A stretch of DNA of 64,000 nucleotides from CAWHYG01 sp963833505 (GTDB taxonomy: Bacteria > Eisenbacteria > RBG-16-71-46 > CAIMUX01). Made by a program: the position numbers and the translations under genes. Of the stretch, positions 1 through 8,272 are shown one piece after another. The stretch lies in the NCBI GenBank assembly GCA_963833505.1, contig CAWHYG010000007.1, forward strand, positions 1,922,001 to 1,986,000. Reading direction: 5' to 3'. Each line of letters starts with the position of its first letter. The stretch's first letter is position 1. The notes below the pieces were generated by a model. That model was given only the letters and a program-made list of their open reading frames with translations, ran no database searches and was not told the origin of the DNA.

Positions 1-158
1 AGACGGCCTCCTCGGTGCACCGGCCCCGGAATGACCTGGATCGGCTACCGCCCTGGATTCCTGCCGGACAGGCGCCGACTGGGCGGACCGTAACAACCAG
101 GATCCATGGCGTCAACCCTGGGAGGGGTTAAGAGTGCGGAAATAGGAGATATTGAATC

Positions 159-1613
159 TCACTTTGTGTCGAGCGCAAGACCAACGAAAAAGCGTTCCGG
201 ACCCCGCTGCACCCGGAGAACGGCCGGACGCCCCTTCCCGGCTGACTCCTCGATCGCATGACGGCAGGCGTCCGGGTCCTTCACGTAGGCCCCGTTCACT
301 TCGAGAATGATGTCGCCATCGATCAGGCCGGCCTCCGATGCTTCGCTCGGGGTCTTGACATTGTTGACCACGACGCCCGAGTCGGGAGCGCCCTCTTCCG
401 CGCCGGGCTCGATCGGGCCCAGCTCCAGGCCCAGCTCGGCCGGCGACTCCGGCCGGGGCGCGCTCGCGACCTCCGCTTCCGGACGGCGGGAGAGCTCCAC
501 GCGCACTTCGATGGTCTTCCCGTAGCGATAGAGCGTGAGCGGAACCGAGCGGCCGATCGGCGTCCGCGCGATCTGCAGGCGGAACTCGTTCAGCTCCTGG
601 ACGTCGCGACCGTCGCACGCAAGGACGACGTCCCCTTCCTTGATCCCGGCCTTCTCTGCCGGCGTGCCCGGCTGGACCTCGCGCACCAGGACTCCGCGGG
701 CGTCGCGCAGGCCCAGCCCCTCGGCCAGCACGCCGTCCATCCGCTGGAGGATCACCCCCATGTAGCCCCGGTCGACCTTCCCGTCCGCGATGAGGTCCTT
801 GGCCACTTCCTTCGCCATGTTGATGGACACGGCGAAGCCGATGCCTCGTCCGGGACCGCCGAAGGCGGTGTTCATCCCGATCGCCTCTCCGCGGGTGTTG
901 ACGAGCGGCCCGCCGCTGTTTCCGAAGTTGATGGCGGCGTCCGTCTGGATGAAATCCTGATAGTCGGGGGTGGAACCGCTGATCGTGATCTCGGTCCGCT
1001 GCTTGGCGCTGACCACGCCCACGGTGAGCGTGCCCTCGAGAACGCCCAGGGGATTCCCGACCGCGGCCACCCATTCGCCGATCTTGAGGGCGTCGGAATC
1101 GCCCAGAGGCACGACCGGAAGATGTCTGCCCGCGTCGATCTTGAGCACGGCCACGTCGGTCTGCGGGTCGGTTCCCACGAGCGTGGCGCGAAACTGCCGG
1201 CCGTCGGCGAGCTGGACGCGGATGCTGCTGGCCCCGGAGACCACGTGGTTGTTGGTCAGGATGTGGCCCTGGTCATCGATGATGAATCCGCTGCCGGACG
1301 ACGGGACCATGATCTCGCCGTCCTTGTTGAATGGCAGATCCGGCGCCTCGCCGGAGGAGTCGGGCGGAATGTCCGGATGATGGAAGAGACGGTTCGACTC
1401 GATCGAGACGACTCCGGGAAGGACATCGGCCGCGACCCGCACGAAGGGCCCCTCGTCGCTGGGCGCCTCCTTCTGAGTTCTCTCCGCGGCCACGCCTCGC
1501 GCCGTGCGCACGCCTCCTGAAAGGAGCAGTCCCAGCAGGATCCCCACGCCGAGAAGGGAGATGCTCCACGCGGCCAGTCTGGAACCGTCGCTCAGGCTTC
1601 TGTCCTCATTCAT
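159..1613 (-). CDS. HtrA/DegP-type periplasmic serine protease with two PDZ domains
   Basis: Envelope quality-control protease of the trypsin-like HtrA family, 484 aa from the chosen start. One N-terminal membrane segment or uncleaved signal lies at about residues 15-34 (LLGVGILLGLLL). The catalytic triad is visible: His123 in TNNHVV, Asp153 in TDVAVLKI and Ser233 in GNSGGPL. PDZ1 follows at about 280-370 and PDZ2 at about 400-484 (DGDIILEVNG). The frame stays open upstream for 48 codons, but the ATG at 1613 is preferred because those codons overlap the upstream gene and are Arg/Ser-rich. The start overlaps the 3' end of the upstream small gene by 8 nt, suggesting translational coupling. Family assignment is firm; the exact paralogue (DegP, DegQ or DegS type) cannot be decided from sequence alone. 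Confidence 0.93.
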   Translation of the reverse strand: MNEDRSLSDGSRLAAWSISLLGVGILLGLLLSGGVRTARGVAAERTQKEAPSDEGPFVRVAADVLPGVVSIESNRLFHHPDIPPDSSGEAPDLPFNKDGEIMVPSSGSGFIIDDQGHILTNNHVVSGASSIRVQLADGRQFRATLVGTDPQTDVAVLKIDAGRHLPVVPLGDSDALKIGEWVAAVGNPLGVLEGTLTVGVVSAKQRTEITISGSTPDYQDFIQTDAAINFGNSGGPLVNTRGEAIGMNTAFGGPGRGIGFAVSINMAKEVAKDLIADGKVDRGYMGVILQRMDGVLAEGLGLRDARGVLVREVQPGTPAEKAGIKEGDVVLACDGRDVQELNEFRLQIARTPIGRSVPLTLYRYGKTIEVRVELSRRPEAEVASAPRPESPAELGLELGPIEPGAEEGAPDSGVVVNNVKTPSEASEAGLIDGDIILEVNGAYVKDPDACRHAIEESAGKGRPAVLRVQRGPERFFVGLALDTK

Positions 1614-1941
1614 GGATGTCCTCGTCCGATCCGCGGCCGCCCTGTTTCCGGATCTCCTCGATCTCGAGCCGCTTCTGTCTCTGCCGCCGTTCGAGCCCGC
1701 GAACCGTTTCGACCATCTCGACCAGAGACGAATCACGCGCCCAGCTCGGAAACTCACCTTGTTCCAGGAGCCGGAGAAACCGTTCGCCGAGATCGGCGCG
1801 GCGCCTCGTCAGGTCCCACTCGATCTGGAGCAGCTCCACCTGCCGTCGCGAGACGCGAGCCACCTCGCCGGTCTTCTGTCCGGCCGCCTCGAGCCAGTCC
1901 CGCAACTGCCGGCCCAGACGGTCCTGGAAATCCTCGTTCAT
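1606..1941 (-). CDS. small charged coiled-coil protein coupled to htrA
   Basis: A 111-aa soluble, strongly charged, helix-prone protein with no signal peptide and no recognised domain. Heptad-like Leu/Arg/Glu spacing runs through most of it (for example QVELLQIEWDLTRRRADLGERF broken into short heptads), so a coiled coil is likely. It overlaps the start of the HtrA protease by 8 nt on the same strand, which suggests co-translation and possibly a partner or regulator role. I do not recognise the family. Coding status is supported by the overlap architecture and the absence of a competing frame. Confidence 0.6.
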   Translation of the reverse strand: MNEDFQDRLGRQLRDWLEAAGQKTGEVARVSRRQVELLQIEWDLTRRRADLGERFLRLLEQGEFPSWARDSSLVEMVETVRGLERRQRQKRLEIEEIRKQGGRGSDEDIHE

Positions 1942-2427
1942 CGAATCCTCAATGAGGCCGTTCTCCCGGATCTCAACGCTCTGCGCCGGCGGGGCGGCAC
2001 GTCCGGCCGGCCGATCCGAGCATCCAGCGCCGGCCAGAAGGTGGATCCCGTGCTTTTCCGGGGGATCTCTGAATTGTAGGAAGGTCGGCGGCCAGGCACA
2101 AGGCGGGCTTCCGCGCGCAGTCGGGCCTCAGCACTCCCGGAGGCACGGCCGGAGCACCGTCGTTCCCGAGCCGCAACGCGCACGGAGCCGGCCAAGCTCC
2201 CCGTCGCGGCCGAGCTCGGGGCATCTCCGCTGCCGAACGTCTGAGGTCCCCGAACCCGGAGCCAGGCGCTGCCGAGTTCGGCACGTCCCCGGGCCTCCGT
2301 GGACCCGCAGCCGGCCGGTTCCCCGTCGTTGCCAAGCCAGCACGTCCCCGCTTGGATCTCGGAGCATCCCCGCTCCTGAAACGTCGGGCTTCTGTGCGAT
2401 CGCTTCCCGGGCCGTTATACTCCGCGC
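1942..2427. other. intergenic region with degenerate GC-rich repeats
   Basis: A 486-bp gap between the divergent htrA-linked gene and lpxH. It carries several degenerate copies of a GC-rich motif around CCCCGTCG followed by GCCGAGC or GCCAAGC, roughly between 2140 and 2390, but no clean period. The promoter of lpxH is at its right end. No gene or RNA is recognised. Confidence 0.5.
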
Positions 2428-2430
2428 ATG
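2416..2430 (+). promoter_or_regulatory. -10 element immediately before lpxH (leaderless start)
   Basis: TATACT at 2416-2421 is separated from the lpxH ATG (2428) by only 6 nt, so transcription is expected to begin at or within a base or two of the start codon. No Shine-Dalgarno sequence fits between them. The same geometry is seen before jetA. A clear -35 hexamer is not visible. Confidence 0.5.
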
Positions 2431-3225
2431 TCCATCGAGCAGATCTCCGACGCGCGTCCGTTCTACTACATCAGCGATGTCCATCTGGGAGCTTCGGCCG
2501 GAATTCCCGGTCGCGAGGAGCGGCTTCTCGATCTTCTGAGGGAGGTCGCCGGCCTGTCCGGGGCGCTCTTCATTCTCGGGGATCTGTTCGACTTCTGGTT
2601 CGAATACCGCCACGTCGTTCCCAAGGGGACCTTCCGGATCGCGCGGGCCCTGGCCACCGTGCGGGAGGCGGGCATCCCGGTGATCTATCTCGGCGGCAAC
2701 CACGACTTCTGGGTCGGCGACTACCTGGTTCGGGAGCTGGGGCTCCGCGTCTTCCAGGAGCCCGTCACGATGCGCCTGAACGGGCGCACGGTCCATCTGG
2801 CGCACGGCGACGGCCTCGGGCCCGGGGACACGGGTTACAAGATCCTGAAGAAGGTCCTTCGGAGTCGACCGGCCATCGCCTGCTATCGGGCCATCCATCC
2901 CGATGTGGGGATCCCGTTCGCCTACCGCTTCTCCGCCGTCAGCCGGAAACACACGGAGGCGCGCGAGGTCCTGCTCCCGAAGATCCTGCGGGACGTCGCG
3001 CGGCCCCGGATCCAGGGAGAGGTTTCGGCGATGCTGATGGGGCACGTCCATTATCCCGCCCACTATCAAGGCGGGAACCGGGACTTCCTCATCATCGGCG
3101 ACTGGATGGACAGCCTGACGCACGTCCGGCAGAACGGGGACCGCTTCACTCTCTACCGGCTCGAGGGAGACCGGCACGTGCCCATCCCGCCCGAGCCGTT
3201 TCCTGACGGGTTCTGGGGCAGATAG
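2428..3225 (+). CDS. lpxH: UDP-2,3-diacylglucosamine pyrophosphohydrolase (LpxH-type metallophosphoesterase)
   Basis: Removes UMP from UDP-2,3-diacylglucosamine to give lipid X in lipid A synthesis, at the inner face of the cytoplasmic membrane. The 265-aa protein shows the metal-ligand motifs of the family in order: SDVHLG (Asp17, His19), GDLFDFWFEY (Asp52), GNHD (Asn91-His92-Asp93), HGDG (His126) and GHVHYP (His206, His208). Length is slightly above the usual 230-250 aa. FDFWFEY is characteristic of LpxH against generic phosphoesterases. It implies a lipopolysaccharide-bearing diderm. The start has no ribosome-binding site but lies 6 nt after a TATACT box, consistent with leaderless translation. 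Confidence 0.88.
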   Translation: MSIEQISDARPFYYISDVHLGASAGIPGREERLLDLLREVAGLSGALFILGDLFDFWFEYRHVVPKGTFRIARALATVREAGIPVIYLGGNHDFWVGDYLVRELGLRVFQEPVTMRLNGRTVHLAHGDGLGPGDTGYKILKKVLRSRPAIACYRAIHPDVGIPFAYRFSAVSRKHTEAREVLLPKILRDVARPRIQGEVSAMLMGHVHYPAHYQGGNRDFLIIGDWMDSLTHVRQNGDRFTLYRLEGDRHVPIPPEPFPDGFWGR

Positions 3226-3334
3226 GCCTGCCGCAGCCGCTCCTGGCTACGCAGGGCCGAATCGGCCAGCCCGGCGCCTTGCACCGTGCACCATCGCCGT
3301 CCCGAGCTCGAATCAACCGGTCAGGACGCGCCCG

Positions 3335-6127
3335 TCAGCGCAGCACGACCCAGCGAACCGTCTTCCCTCCGGACGGCGAATCGATCCGCAGGTAGTACGT
3401 CCCCGAGGGAAGCGCGCGGCCGGCTCCATCCAAAGGCGCCCAGGCTTGCTCGTAGACACCGGCCTTGAGGCCCGACTCGGCCTTGCGCGCGACCTCTCTC
3501 CCCTCTGGATCGAGGACCCGCATCAGCACGTCGCCGGGACGCGGCAGGGCGAACGTGACCGTGGCGGCATCCAGGGAGGGATTCGGCCGGATGGCCAGCG
3601 ACAACCGCGCGGGTCCCGCCAGCAGGGCCGAGACCGGTCCGAACCGGCCGGCCGATCCGGTTGGCCCGAAGGCCTCGATCTCGTAGTCGTAGGGCACGCC
3701 GGCTTCGGCTGAGGTGTCCAGATAGCGATGCGTCGCCCCCGTGGTCGGAAGAAGCGACGTCAAGTACTGCCACTCGCCGCCCTGGACCCGGCGGAGAACC
3801 CGGAATCCGCTGACGCCGGTGGCGTCCAGAACGTTCCAGGAGACGAGGATTCCGCTGGTCTGCGCGACCGCCGTGGGAACGATCAGGCACGGAGTGACTC
3901 CGCTCTTGACGTAGAACCAATAGCCTCCCGCTGGATCCGACCCTCGGGAGTTGCCTTGCCCGTCGCGAGCCAGCACGCGCCAGTAGTAGGTCAGATGGAG
4001 ACTGAGGTTGAGCTGGTCGCCGGCCAGCATGGTGTCCGGGCCCGCCCAGGCCGAATCCGCCAGCGTGAAGTCGGACGTCTCGGCCCAATAGACTTCATAG
4101 TGAACGGTGTCCGCCGGAGACTGCGGGACCGCCGAGGTCCATTGCAGATCAGGCTGGGAGGTCTGCAGGGAATCTCCGTTGGCCGGGCTGATGAGCGTGA
4201 AGGGACCGATGGGACCCGAAATCGCTCCGCATTGACTCGGCAGGATCGAAAGCCCGCCCATGCCATCCGCCAGGAAGACGTAGTCGGCCGTCGCGCAGAC
4301 GCCCTCGCCCGTGCCCGGCGTGCCGGCTCCGGCCAGCAGGCGCGGCGAGACCGGATTGGAGATATCGCAGACCAGAAGCCCTGCGTTCGCGTCGGCCACG
4401 TAGGCGTAGGACCCGGCGACCGTGACCCCTTCGGCGTAGTCCGGCATCGCGGCGCCGCCGACAATCGCGGGCGAGGTGGGATCGGAGACATCGCACACCT
4501 GAAGCCCGAGATCCCGATCCGCGACGTAGGCGTAGTTCCCCTCCACCGCCACGCCGTACGCCCAGCTCAGCGTGCCCACGCTTCCCGCGATCGCGGGAGA
4601 CGCCGGGTTCGTGACGTCGCAGACAATGACCCCGGACGCGCCGTCCGCCACGTAGACGAAGTGACCGGAAACAGCGAGGTCATAGGCGTAGCCCGGAAGC
4701 TGCAGCTTGCCGACCACGGTCGGCGATGTCGGATTGGTGATGTCGCAGATTTCCAGGCCGGTGCTCCAGTCCACGACGTAGGCGTAGTGCCCGGCGATCG
4801 CGACGGCCCGCGCCTGAGTCGTGGGAGCGGACCCGATGAGATTGGGCGCCGACGGGTTGGAGACGTCGAAGACCCGCAGTCCGGCAACGAAATCCGCCAC
4901 GTACGCCTTCGATTCGGAGACGGCCACGCCGTAGGCGTTGCTCGGCGTGCTCGCGCTTCCGATCACGGCCGGCGCCGACGGGTTGGAGAAATCGACGACC
5001 TGAAGACCGGCGTTCCAGGCCCCGACGTAGGCGGTGGAACCGGACACCGCCACACCTTCGGCGTATCCGGGCATGCCCGTGCCTCCGACCGGGAGGACGG
5101 ATCCGGAGTGGCTGACGTCGCAAACCTGAAAGCCGAGGTCATAGTCCGCGACATAGGCATTGTTCCCCGACACGGCCACGCCGCTGGCGAAGAAGAGCGG
5201 AGTGCCGATGTGCCCGACGAGCAGGGGCTCGGTCGGGTTCGAGATGTCGATCATCTCCATTCCGGAATACCAGTCGGGCACGTAGGCCATGGATCCGCTG
5301 ACGGCCACGCCGACGGCAATCCCCGGCACAATGACGCTCTTCACGATGTGCGGAGAAACGGGATTGGACACGTCGATCACCTGAAGGCCCGTGTACTCAT
5401 CGGCCACGTAGGCATAGTGGCCCGAGACGACCACGGCGCCGGCGATGCTCGGCGTGGAGACGTGTCCCACCACGTGCGGAGCGGAAGGCACGGACACGTC
5501 GCAGATCTGCAAGCCGGCGGTCTGGGCGGCGACGTAGGCGTAGTTGCCGGAGACGGCCACGTCCAGGGCGGCGTCCGTGGTGGTCACCGATCCGACGATC
5601 TGGGGGGCGGATGGAACCGCGACGTTGATCACCTGGAGCCCGACGCCGCTCGCGGCGACATAGGCATAATTGCCGGCAAACGTCACGCCGTTGGCCACGT
5701 CGGGGATGGTGACCCCTCCGATGACGGCAGGAGAAGTGGGATTGCTGATGTCGACCACCTGGAGGCCGGAACCTCCATCCGCCACGAAGGCGTAGGAGCC
5801 TGCTCCGAGACCGCCGCCACTGTCGAGGGCGATTCCGTAGGCCGGGCTCGGCAGGCTCGCCGCTGCGACAAGCTGGGGGTCGTCCGGAGTAGAGATGTCG
5901 ACGACCCGCAGGCTGCCGCCGCAGCCGATGTAGGCGTATCCGCCGGACACCTTGACCGAGAAAGCGGCGTCCGGAACGTCCGTCCCTCCGATCCAGTGCG
6001 CGTAGCCGGCGTAGTCGACGCAGGCGGCGCGGGCCGGAGACCACAGAAGCGGAGCCCCGAGTCCGGCTGCCGCGAGAGCCAGGAGGATCAGACCCTGCGC
6101 CCTCCGGTGCGGTCGCGGGATGGACAT
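3335..6127 (-). CDS. secreted LVIVD-repeat beta-propeller protein with C-terminal FlgD-like sorting domain
   Basis: A 930-aa exported protein. After the chosen start comes a signal peptide (arginine-rich start, then LILLALAAAGLGAPLL, cleavage near ARAACVDY). Residues about 40-630 are a run of about 14 repeats of roughly 43 residues with the pattern 'Y-A-Y-V-A-D...G-L-Q-V-x-D-x-S-N-P-x-x-P', the LVIVD repeat thought to form beta-propeller blades. A fibronectin-III-like pair follows (about 640-820). The C-terminus has a 'PNPS' segment then GTYYLRIDS, a FlgD-Ig-type domain seen in proteins exported by type IX-like systems. The frame is open upstream to 6367. The codons before 6127 are a 45-bp tandem repeat in which the equivalent start codons have become ACG or ACC, so 6127 is preferred; an ATG at 6292 with a GAGG upstream is the alternative. 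Role unknown, probably surface display. Confidence 0.85.
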   Translation of the reverse strand: MSIPRPHRRAQGLILLALAAAGLGAPLLWSPARAACVDYAGYAHWIGGTDVPDAAFSVKVSGGYAYIGCGGSLRVVDISTPDDPQLVAAASLPSPAYGIALDSGGGLGAGSYAFVADGGSGLQVVDISNPTSPAVIGGVTIPDVANGVTFAGNYAYVAASGVGLQVINVAVPSAPQIVGSVTTTDAALDVAVSGNYAYVAAQTAGLQICDVSVPSAPHVVGHVSTPSIAGAVVVSGHYAYVADEYTGLQVIDVSNPVSPHIVKSVIVPGIAVGVAVSGSMAYVPDWYSGMEMIDISNPTEPLLVGHIGTPLFFASGVAVSGNNAYVADYDLGFQVCDVSHSGSVLPVGGTGMPGYAEGVAVSGSTAYVGAWNAGLQVVDFSNPSAPAVIGSASTPSNAYGVAVSESKAYVADFVAGLRVFDVSNPSAPNLIGSAPTTQARAVAIAGHYAYVVDWSTGLEICDITNPTSPTVVGKLQLPGYAYDLAVSGHFVYVADGASGVIVCDVTNPASPAIAGSVGTLSWAYGVAVEGNYAYVADRDLGLQVCDVSDPTSPAIVGGAAMPDYAEGVTVAGSYAYVADANAGLLVCDISNPVSPRLLAGAGTPGTGEGVCATADYVFLADGMGGLSILPSQCGAISGPIGPFTLISPANGDSLQTSQPDLQWTSAVPQSPADTVHYEVYWAETSDFTLADSAWAGPDTMLAGDQLNLSLHLTYYWRVLARDGQGNSRGSDPAGGYWFYVKSGVTPCLIVPTAVAQTSGILVSWNVLDATGVSGFRVLRRVQGGEWQYLTSLLPTTGATHRYLDTSAEAGVPYDYEIEAFGPTGSAGRFGPVSALLAGPARLSLAIRPNPSLDAATVTFALPRPGDVLMRVLDPEGREVARKAESGLKAGVYEQAWAPLDGAGRALPSGTYYLRIDSPSGGKTVRWVVLR

Positions 6128-6240
6128 CTCGCCCCGTTCAAGCGCCCTCCGGTGCGGTCGCGGGATGGACGTCTCGCCCCGTTCAGGCGCCCTCCGGTTC
6201 AGTCGCGGGATGGTTGACCCGCCCCGATCAAGCGCCCCCT
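6097..6240. repeat. 45-bp tandem repeat spanning the start codon of the LVIVD gene
   Basis: Units begin GCGCCCTCC at 6097, 6142 and 6187, with a decayed fourth at 6232, an exact 45-bp period. On the minus strand each unit is in frame and encodes a 15-residue block of the form SIPRPHRRALERGE. The copy used as the N-terminus begins ATG; in the upstream copies that codon is ACG or ACC. The unit therefore duplicates the start-codon region of the gene itself. Confidence 0.9.
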
Positions 6241-6398
6241 GATTTCGACTGTCTCTCCGCCACGAGCCAACCGCGATTCCGCCCCGCTTCATGCTCGACC
6301 TCGTTTCCGCTCCCCCGGTCAGGGGACGTCCAGACGCGCCTTCGGGCCGATCGGCGGCCCGGTCCACTCACGGCTCTCCGGGGGACGGCTCTGACGGC

Positions 6399-7316
6399 TC
6401 ACCAGGCGAATAGCAACGAGAACCGGTGCTGCTCCCCGAGGCTCTCACCAAACGGGACGTAGGAGTATTGACCGCGGATCCGGTTGTTCCCCACTCCCAC
6501 CCCGAAACTCACATCCTGCGTATCGAGCCCGCTGCGGTACCCGACCTGGAGCCGGGCCACTCGATAGACCCATTCGGTTCCGAGAAGAAGCTGGCCGGTC
6601 TCGTCGCGCTCCTTCCGGTACTCGGCCGCCAGAAGCAGGCTGGCGTTCGCCGCCGGAACCGCGAAGAGATGGCTGACCCCCGCCTGGAAGGTGGTGGGGA
6701 GATCGATGGCCTGGGACTCGTACTTCACCGAAGGCCCCAGATGCATGACCGAGATGCCCAGATCGGTGCCGGGCAGGATTCCGCGCGCCTGGATGCCGGC
6801 GTTCAAGGCCGGACCGCTGGCGCTGTACACGTCGATGGCTTCACGGAGGTACTCGCCGCCCACACCGACGCCGAGCCAGTCGGTCAGAGCGCAGGCCACG
6901 TTCGCGGCCATGGCCACGCCGTAGTAGCCGAACTGCCCGACATAGTTTCCGGAGTTGTCGTAGGAGTTCATCCGGTCGGTCCACACGCCGTTGAAGGCGA
7001 GGCCGGCGGCCAGCCGGTGTCCCAGCCGGTCGGCGATCGAGGCGAACTCGTACCGCACGCCCTGGATGGACTCGTTGTGCATGAGCTCGCCCTGGCTGCT
7101 GGAGAGAAGGCCGAGCGCGCCCGGGTTCCAGTAGTTGGCCGAGGCGTCGTCGACGTTGGAAACGACCGCGTTCCCCATGGCCACGGAGCGCGCGCCCGCC
7201 CCGATCCGCAGGTAGGAAAGGCCGGTCTGGCCGAAAGCGAGCGGGACGAGGCCGAGGAACAGCAACAGGGTCCCGGAGGCGATTCCTCCGAGACGAACGG
7301 ACCGACGGTTCATCAT
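6399..7316 (-). CDS. PorV/PorQ-family outer-membrane beta-barrel protein
   Basis: A 305-aa outer-membrane protein with a signal peptide (LLLFLGLVPLAFG, cleavage before QTGLSYL). The mature start matches the PorV/PorQ family: LRIGAGARSVAMGNA followed by ANYWNPG. Alternating hydrophobic/aromatic strands run to a C-terminal FSLLFAW ending in an aromatic residue, typical for barrel assembly. In Bacteroidetes-type systems PorV shuttles sorting-domain proteins, which fits the FlgD-like domains on the adjacent LVIVD protein and on proteins at 53-62 kb. It lies directly upstream of the LVIVD gene on the same strand with a 271-nt gap. Family call is strong; assignment to type IX secretion in this organism is inference. 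Confidence 0.82.
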   Translation of the reverse strand: MMNRRSVRLGGIASGTLLLFLGLVPLAFGQTGLSYLRIGAGARSVAMGNAVVSNVDDASANYWNPGALGLLSSSQGELMHNESIQGVRYEFASIADRLGHRLAAGLAFNGVWTDRMNSYDNSGNYVGQFGYYGVAMAANVACALTDWLGVGVGGEYLREAIDVYSASGPALNAGIQARGILPGTDLGISVMHLGPSVKYESQAIDLPTTFQAGVSHLFAVPAANASLLLAAEYRKERDETGQLLLGTEWVYRVARLQVGYRSGLDTQDVSFGVGVGNNRIRGQYSYVPFGESLGEQHRFSLLFAW

Positions 7317-7472
7317 GGGCGCTCCATCGGCCGGAGCGAACGCCTCCGGCCCGGTCGTCGACAGCGAGGCACCCGGCTACCGGCCGACCGACCGGTGCTC
7401 GGCGCCTGCCGCCGCGATCTTAGGGGGGCCGGCGCCCGCCGGTCAACGCCGGCGGTCCGAGACTCCCCCGCT

Positions 7473-7949
7473 TCAAAGAAGATAGTCGTCGATCTCCCTT
7501 CCGGAGGAACGGCTGTCGGCAGCGGACACGCTCGCCTCAACGTCCGCGGGGAACGACCGGGCGGCCGTCGTGGAATCGCGAACACCATCCCGTGATTCGG
7601 GGCCGGCCCGTCCGAGGGAAGCGCCGGACCCGAGGGACGCAAAGCGATCGGCGTCCAGGTCCGTGTTCTCGCGAACCAGCCGGATCAGCGTCCGGAGGAC
7701 CGGCTCCGAAGCATCCGCCAGGCCGTAGAGCCTCTTTCGACCGCTTCGTTCCGCGGCCATGAGTCCGGCGCGGCAAAGTACGGAAAGATGATGGCTGACG
7801 AGCGGCTGGGCCAGCCCGGTGGCCCGCACCAGCTCCCCCACCGACCGGTTCTGGTGTCGAACCAGGCCGGCCAGGAGAAAACGATGCGGCTCCCCGAGCG
7901 CGGCCAATGCCTGCTGCAGCCTGACCGATGGGGAATCGGACGCGTTCAT
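7473..7949 (-). CDS. ArsR-family winged-helix transcriptional regulator
   Basis: A 158-aa DNA-binding protein. Residues about 8-85 form an ArsR-type winged helix: LGEPHRFLLAGLVRHQNRSVGELVRATGLAQPLVSHHLS is the helix-turn-helix (quoted only to orient; recognition helix QPLVSHHLSVL), and the wing is RSGRKRLYGLAD. There is no obvious Cys metal-binding box, so the sensed signal is unclear. The C-terminal 60 residues are Ser/Ala-rich and low complexity. The start at 7949 has a GAGGAGG sequence 6 nt upstream. It diverges from the rlmN leader, sharing a 79-bp promoter region, so it may autoregulate or control rlmN. Confidence 0.82.
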   Translation of the reverse strand: MNASDSPSVRLQQALAALGEPHRFLLAGLVRHQNRSVGELVRATGLAQPLVSHHLSVLCRAGLMAAERSGRKRLYGLADASEPVLRTLIRLVRENTDLDADRFASLGSGASLGRAGPESRDGVRDSTTAARSFPADVEASVSAADSRSSGREIDDYLL

Positions 7950-7997
7950 CTGGCCTCCTCGAGCCCCCCGGATTCTGTCGATGGCTCGACCCGGTGG

Positions 7998-8018
7998 TAT
8001 CCTAGCAGGTTCCAGGAG
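7998..8018 (+). promoter_or_regulatory. -10 box and ribosome-binding site of the rlmN leader
   Basis: TATCCT at 7998-8003 is a candidate -10, followed by AGGAG at 8014-8018, 10 nt before the first mini-ORF ATG at 8029. This is the only strong ribosome-binding site ahead of the rlmN repeat array, so ribosomes reaching rlmN may load here. No convincing -35 is seen. Confidence 0.4.
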
Positions 8019-8028
8019 CAACAAAAAC

Positions 8029-8112
8029 ATGACGACGCTCGATGACGAAGCCGGGGCTGCCGCCCAGGCTGGGAAAATGCCGCCGCTGAGGCTGGACGCC
8101 GGGAAGATATGA
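8029..8112 (+). CDS. leader mini-ORF 1 of the rlmN repeat array (27 aa)
   Basis: A 27-residue reading frame beginning MTTLDDEAG and ending RLDAGKI, homologous to the first 24 residues of the RlmN protein in this window. It has the array's only good ribosome-binding site (AGGAG, 10 nt upstream). Its TGA overlaps the ATG of the next mini-ORF. It is more likely a duplicated leader than a functional peptide. Confidence 0.4.
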   Translation: MTTLDDEAGAAAQAGKMPPLRLDAGKI

Positions 8113-8192
8113 CAACGCTCGACGACAATGCGGGGGTCTCCGCCCAAACCGGGAGGATACCGCTGCTGGGGCTGGACGCCGGGAAGATATGA
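8109..8192 (+). CDS. leader mini-ORF 2 of the rlmN repeat array (27 aa)
   Basis: Second copy, 27 residues beginning MTTLDDNAG and ending GLDAGKI. It starts in an ATGA overlap with mini-ORF 1 and ends in an ATGA overlap with mini-ORF 3. Its closest relative in the array is the N-terminus of RlmN. Confidence 0.4.
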   Translation: MTTLDDNAGVSAQTGRIPLLGLDAGKI

Positions 8193-8272
8193 CGACGCTC
8201 GATGACGAAGCTGGGGCTGCCGCCCAAGCTGGGGAAACGCCGCTGCTGGGGCTGGACGCCGGGAAGATATGA
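8189..8272 (+). CDS. leader mini-ORF 3 of the rlmN repeat array (27 aa)
   Basis: Third copy, 27 residues beginning MTTLDDEAG and ending GLDAGKI, most similar to mini-ORF 1. Its TGA (8270-8272) overlaps the rlmN ATG at 8269, so rlmN translation could depend on re-initiation from this frame. Confidence 0.4.
   Translation: MTTLDDEAGAAAQAGETPLLGLDAGKI

Noticed and set aside
1942..2427. Decayed gene in the lpxH upstream gap
   Set aside because: Repetitive GC-rich sequence gives open frames on both strands, but none resembles a protein family.
3728..6217. 829-codon open frame on the plus strand opposite the LVIVD gene
   Set aside because: It mirrors the repeats of the real gene, has His/Arg/Gly-rich non-protein-like composition and no ribosome-binding site; it is a GC-bias shadow.
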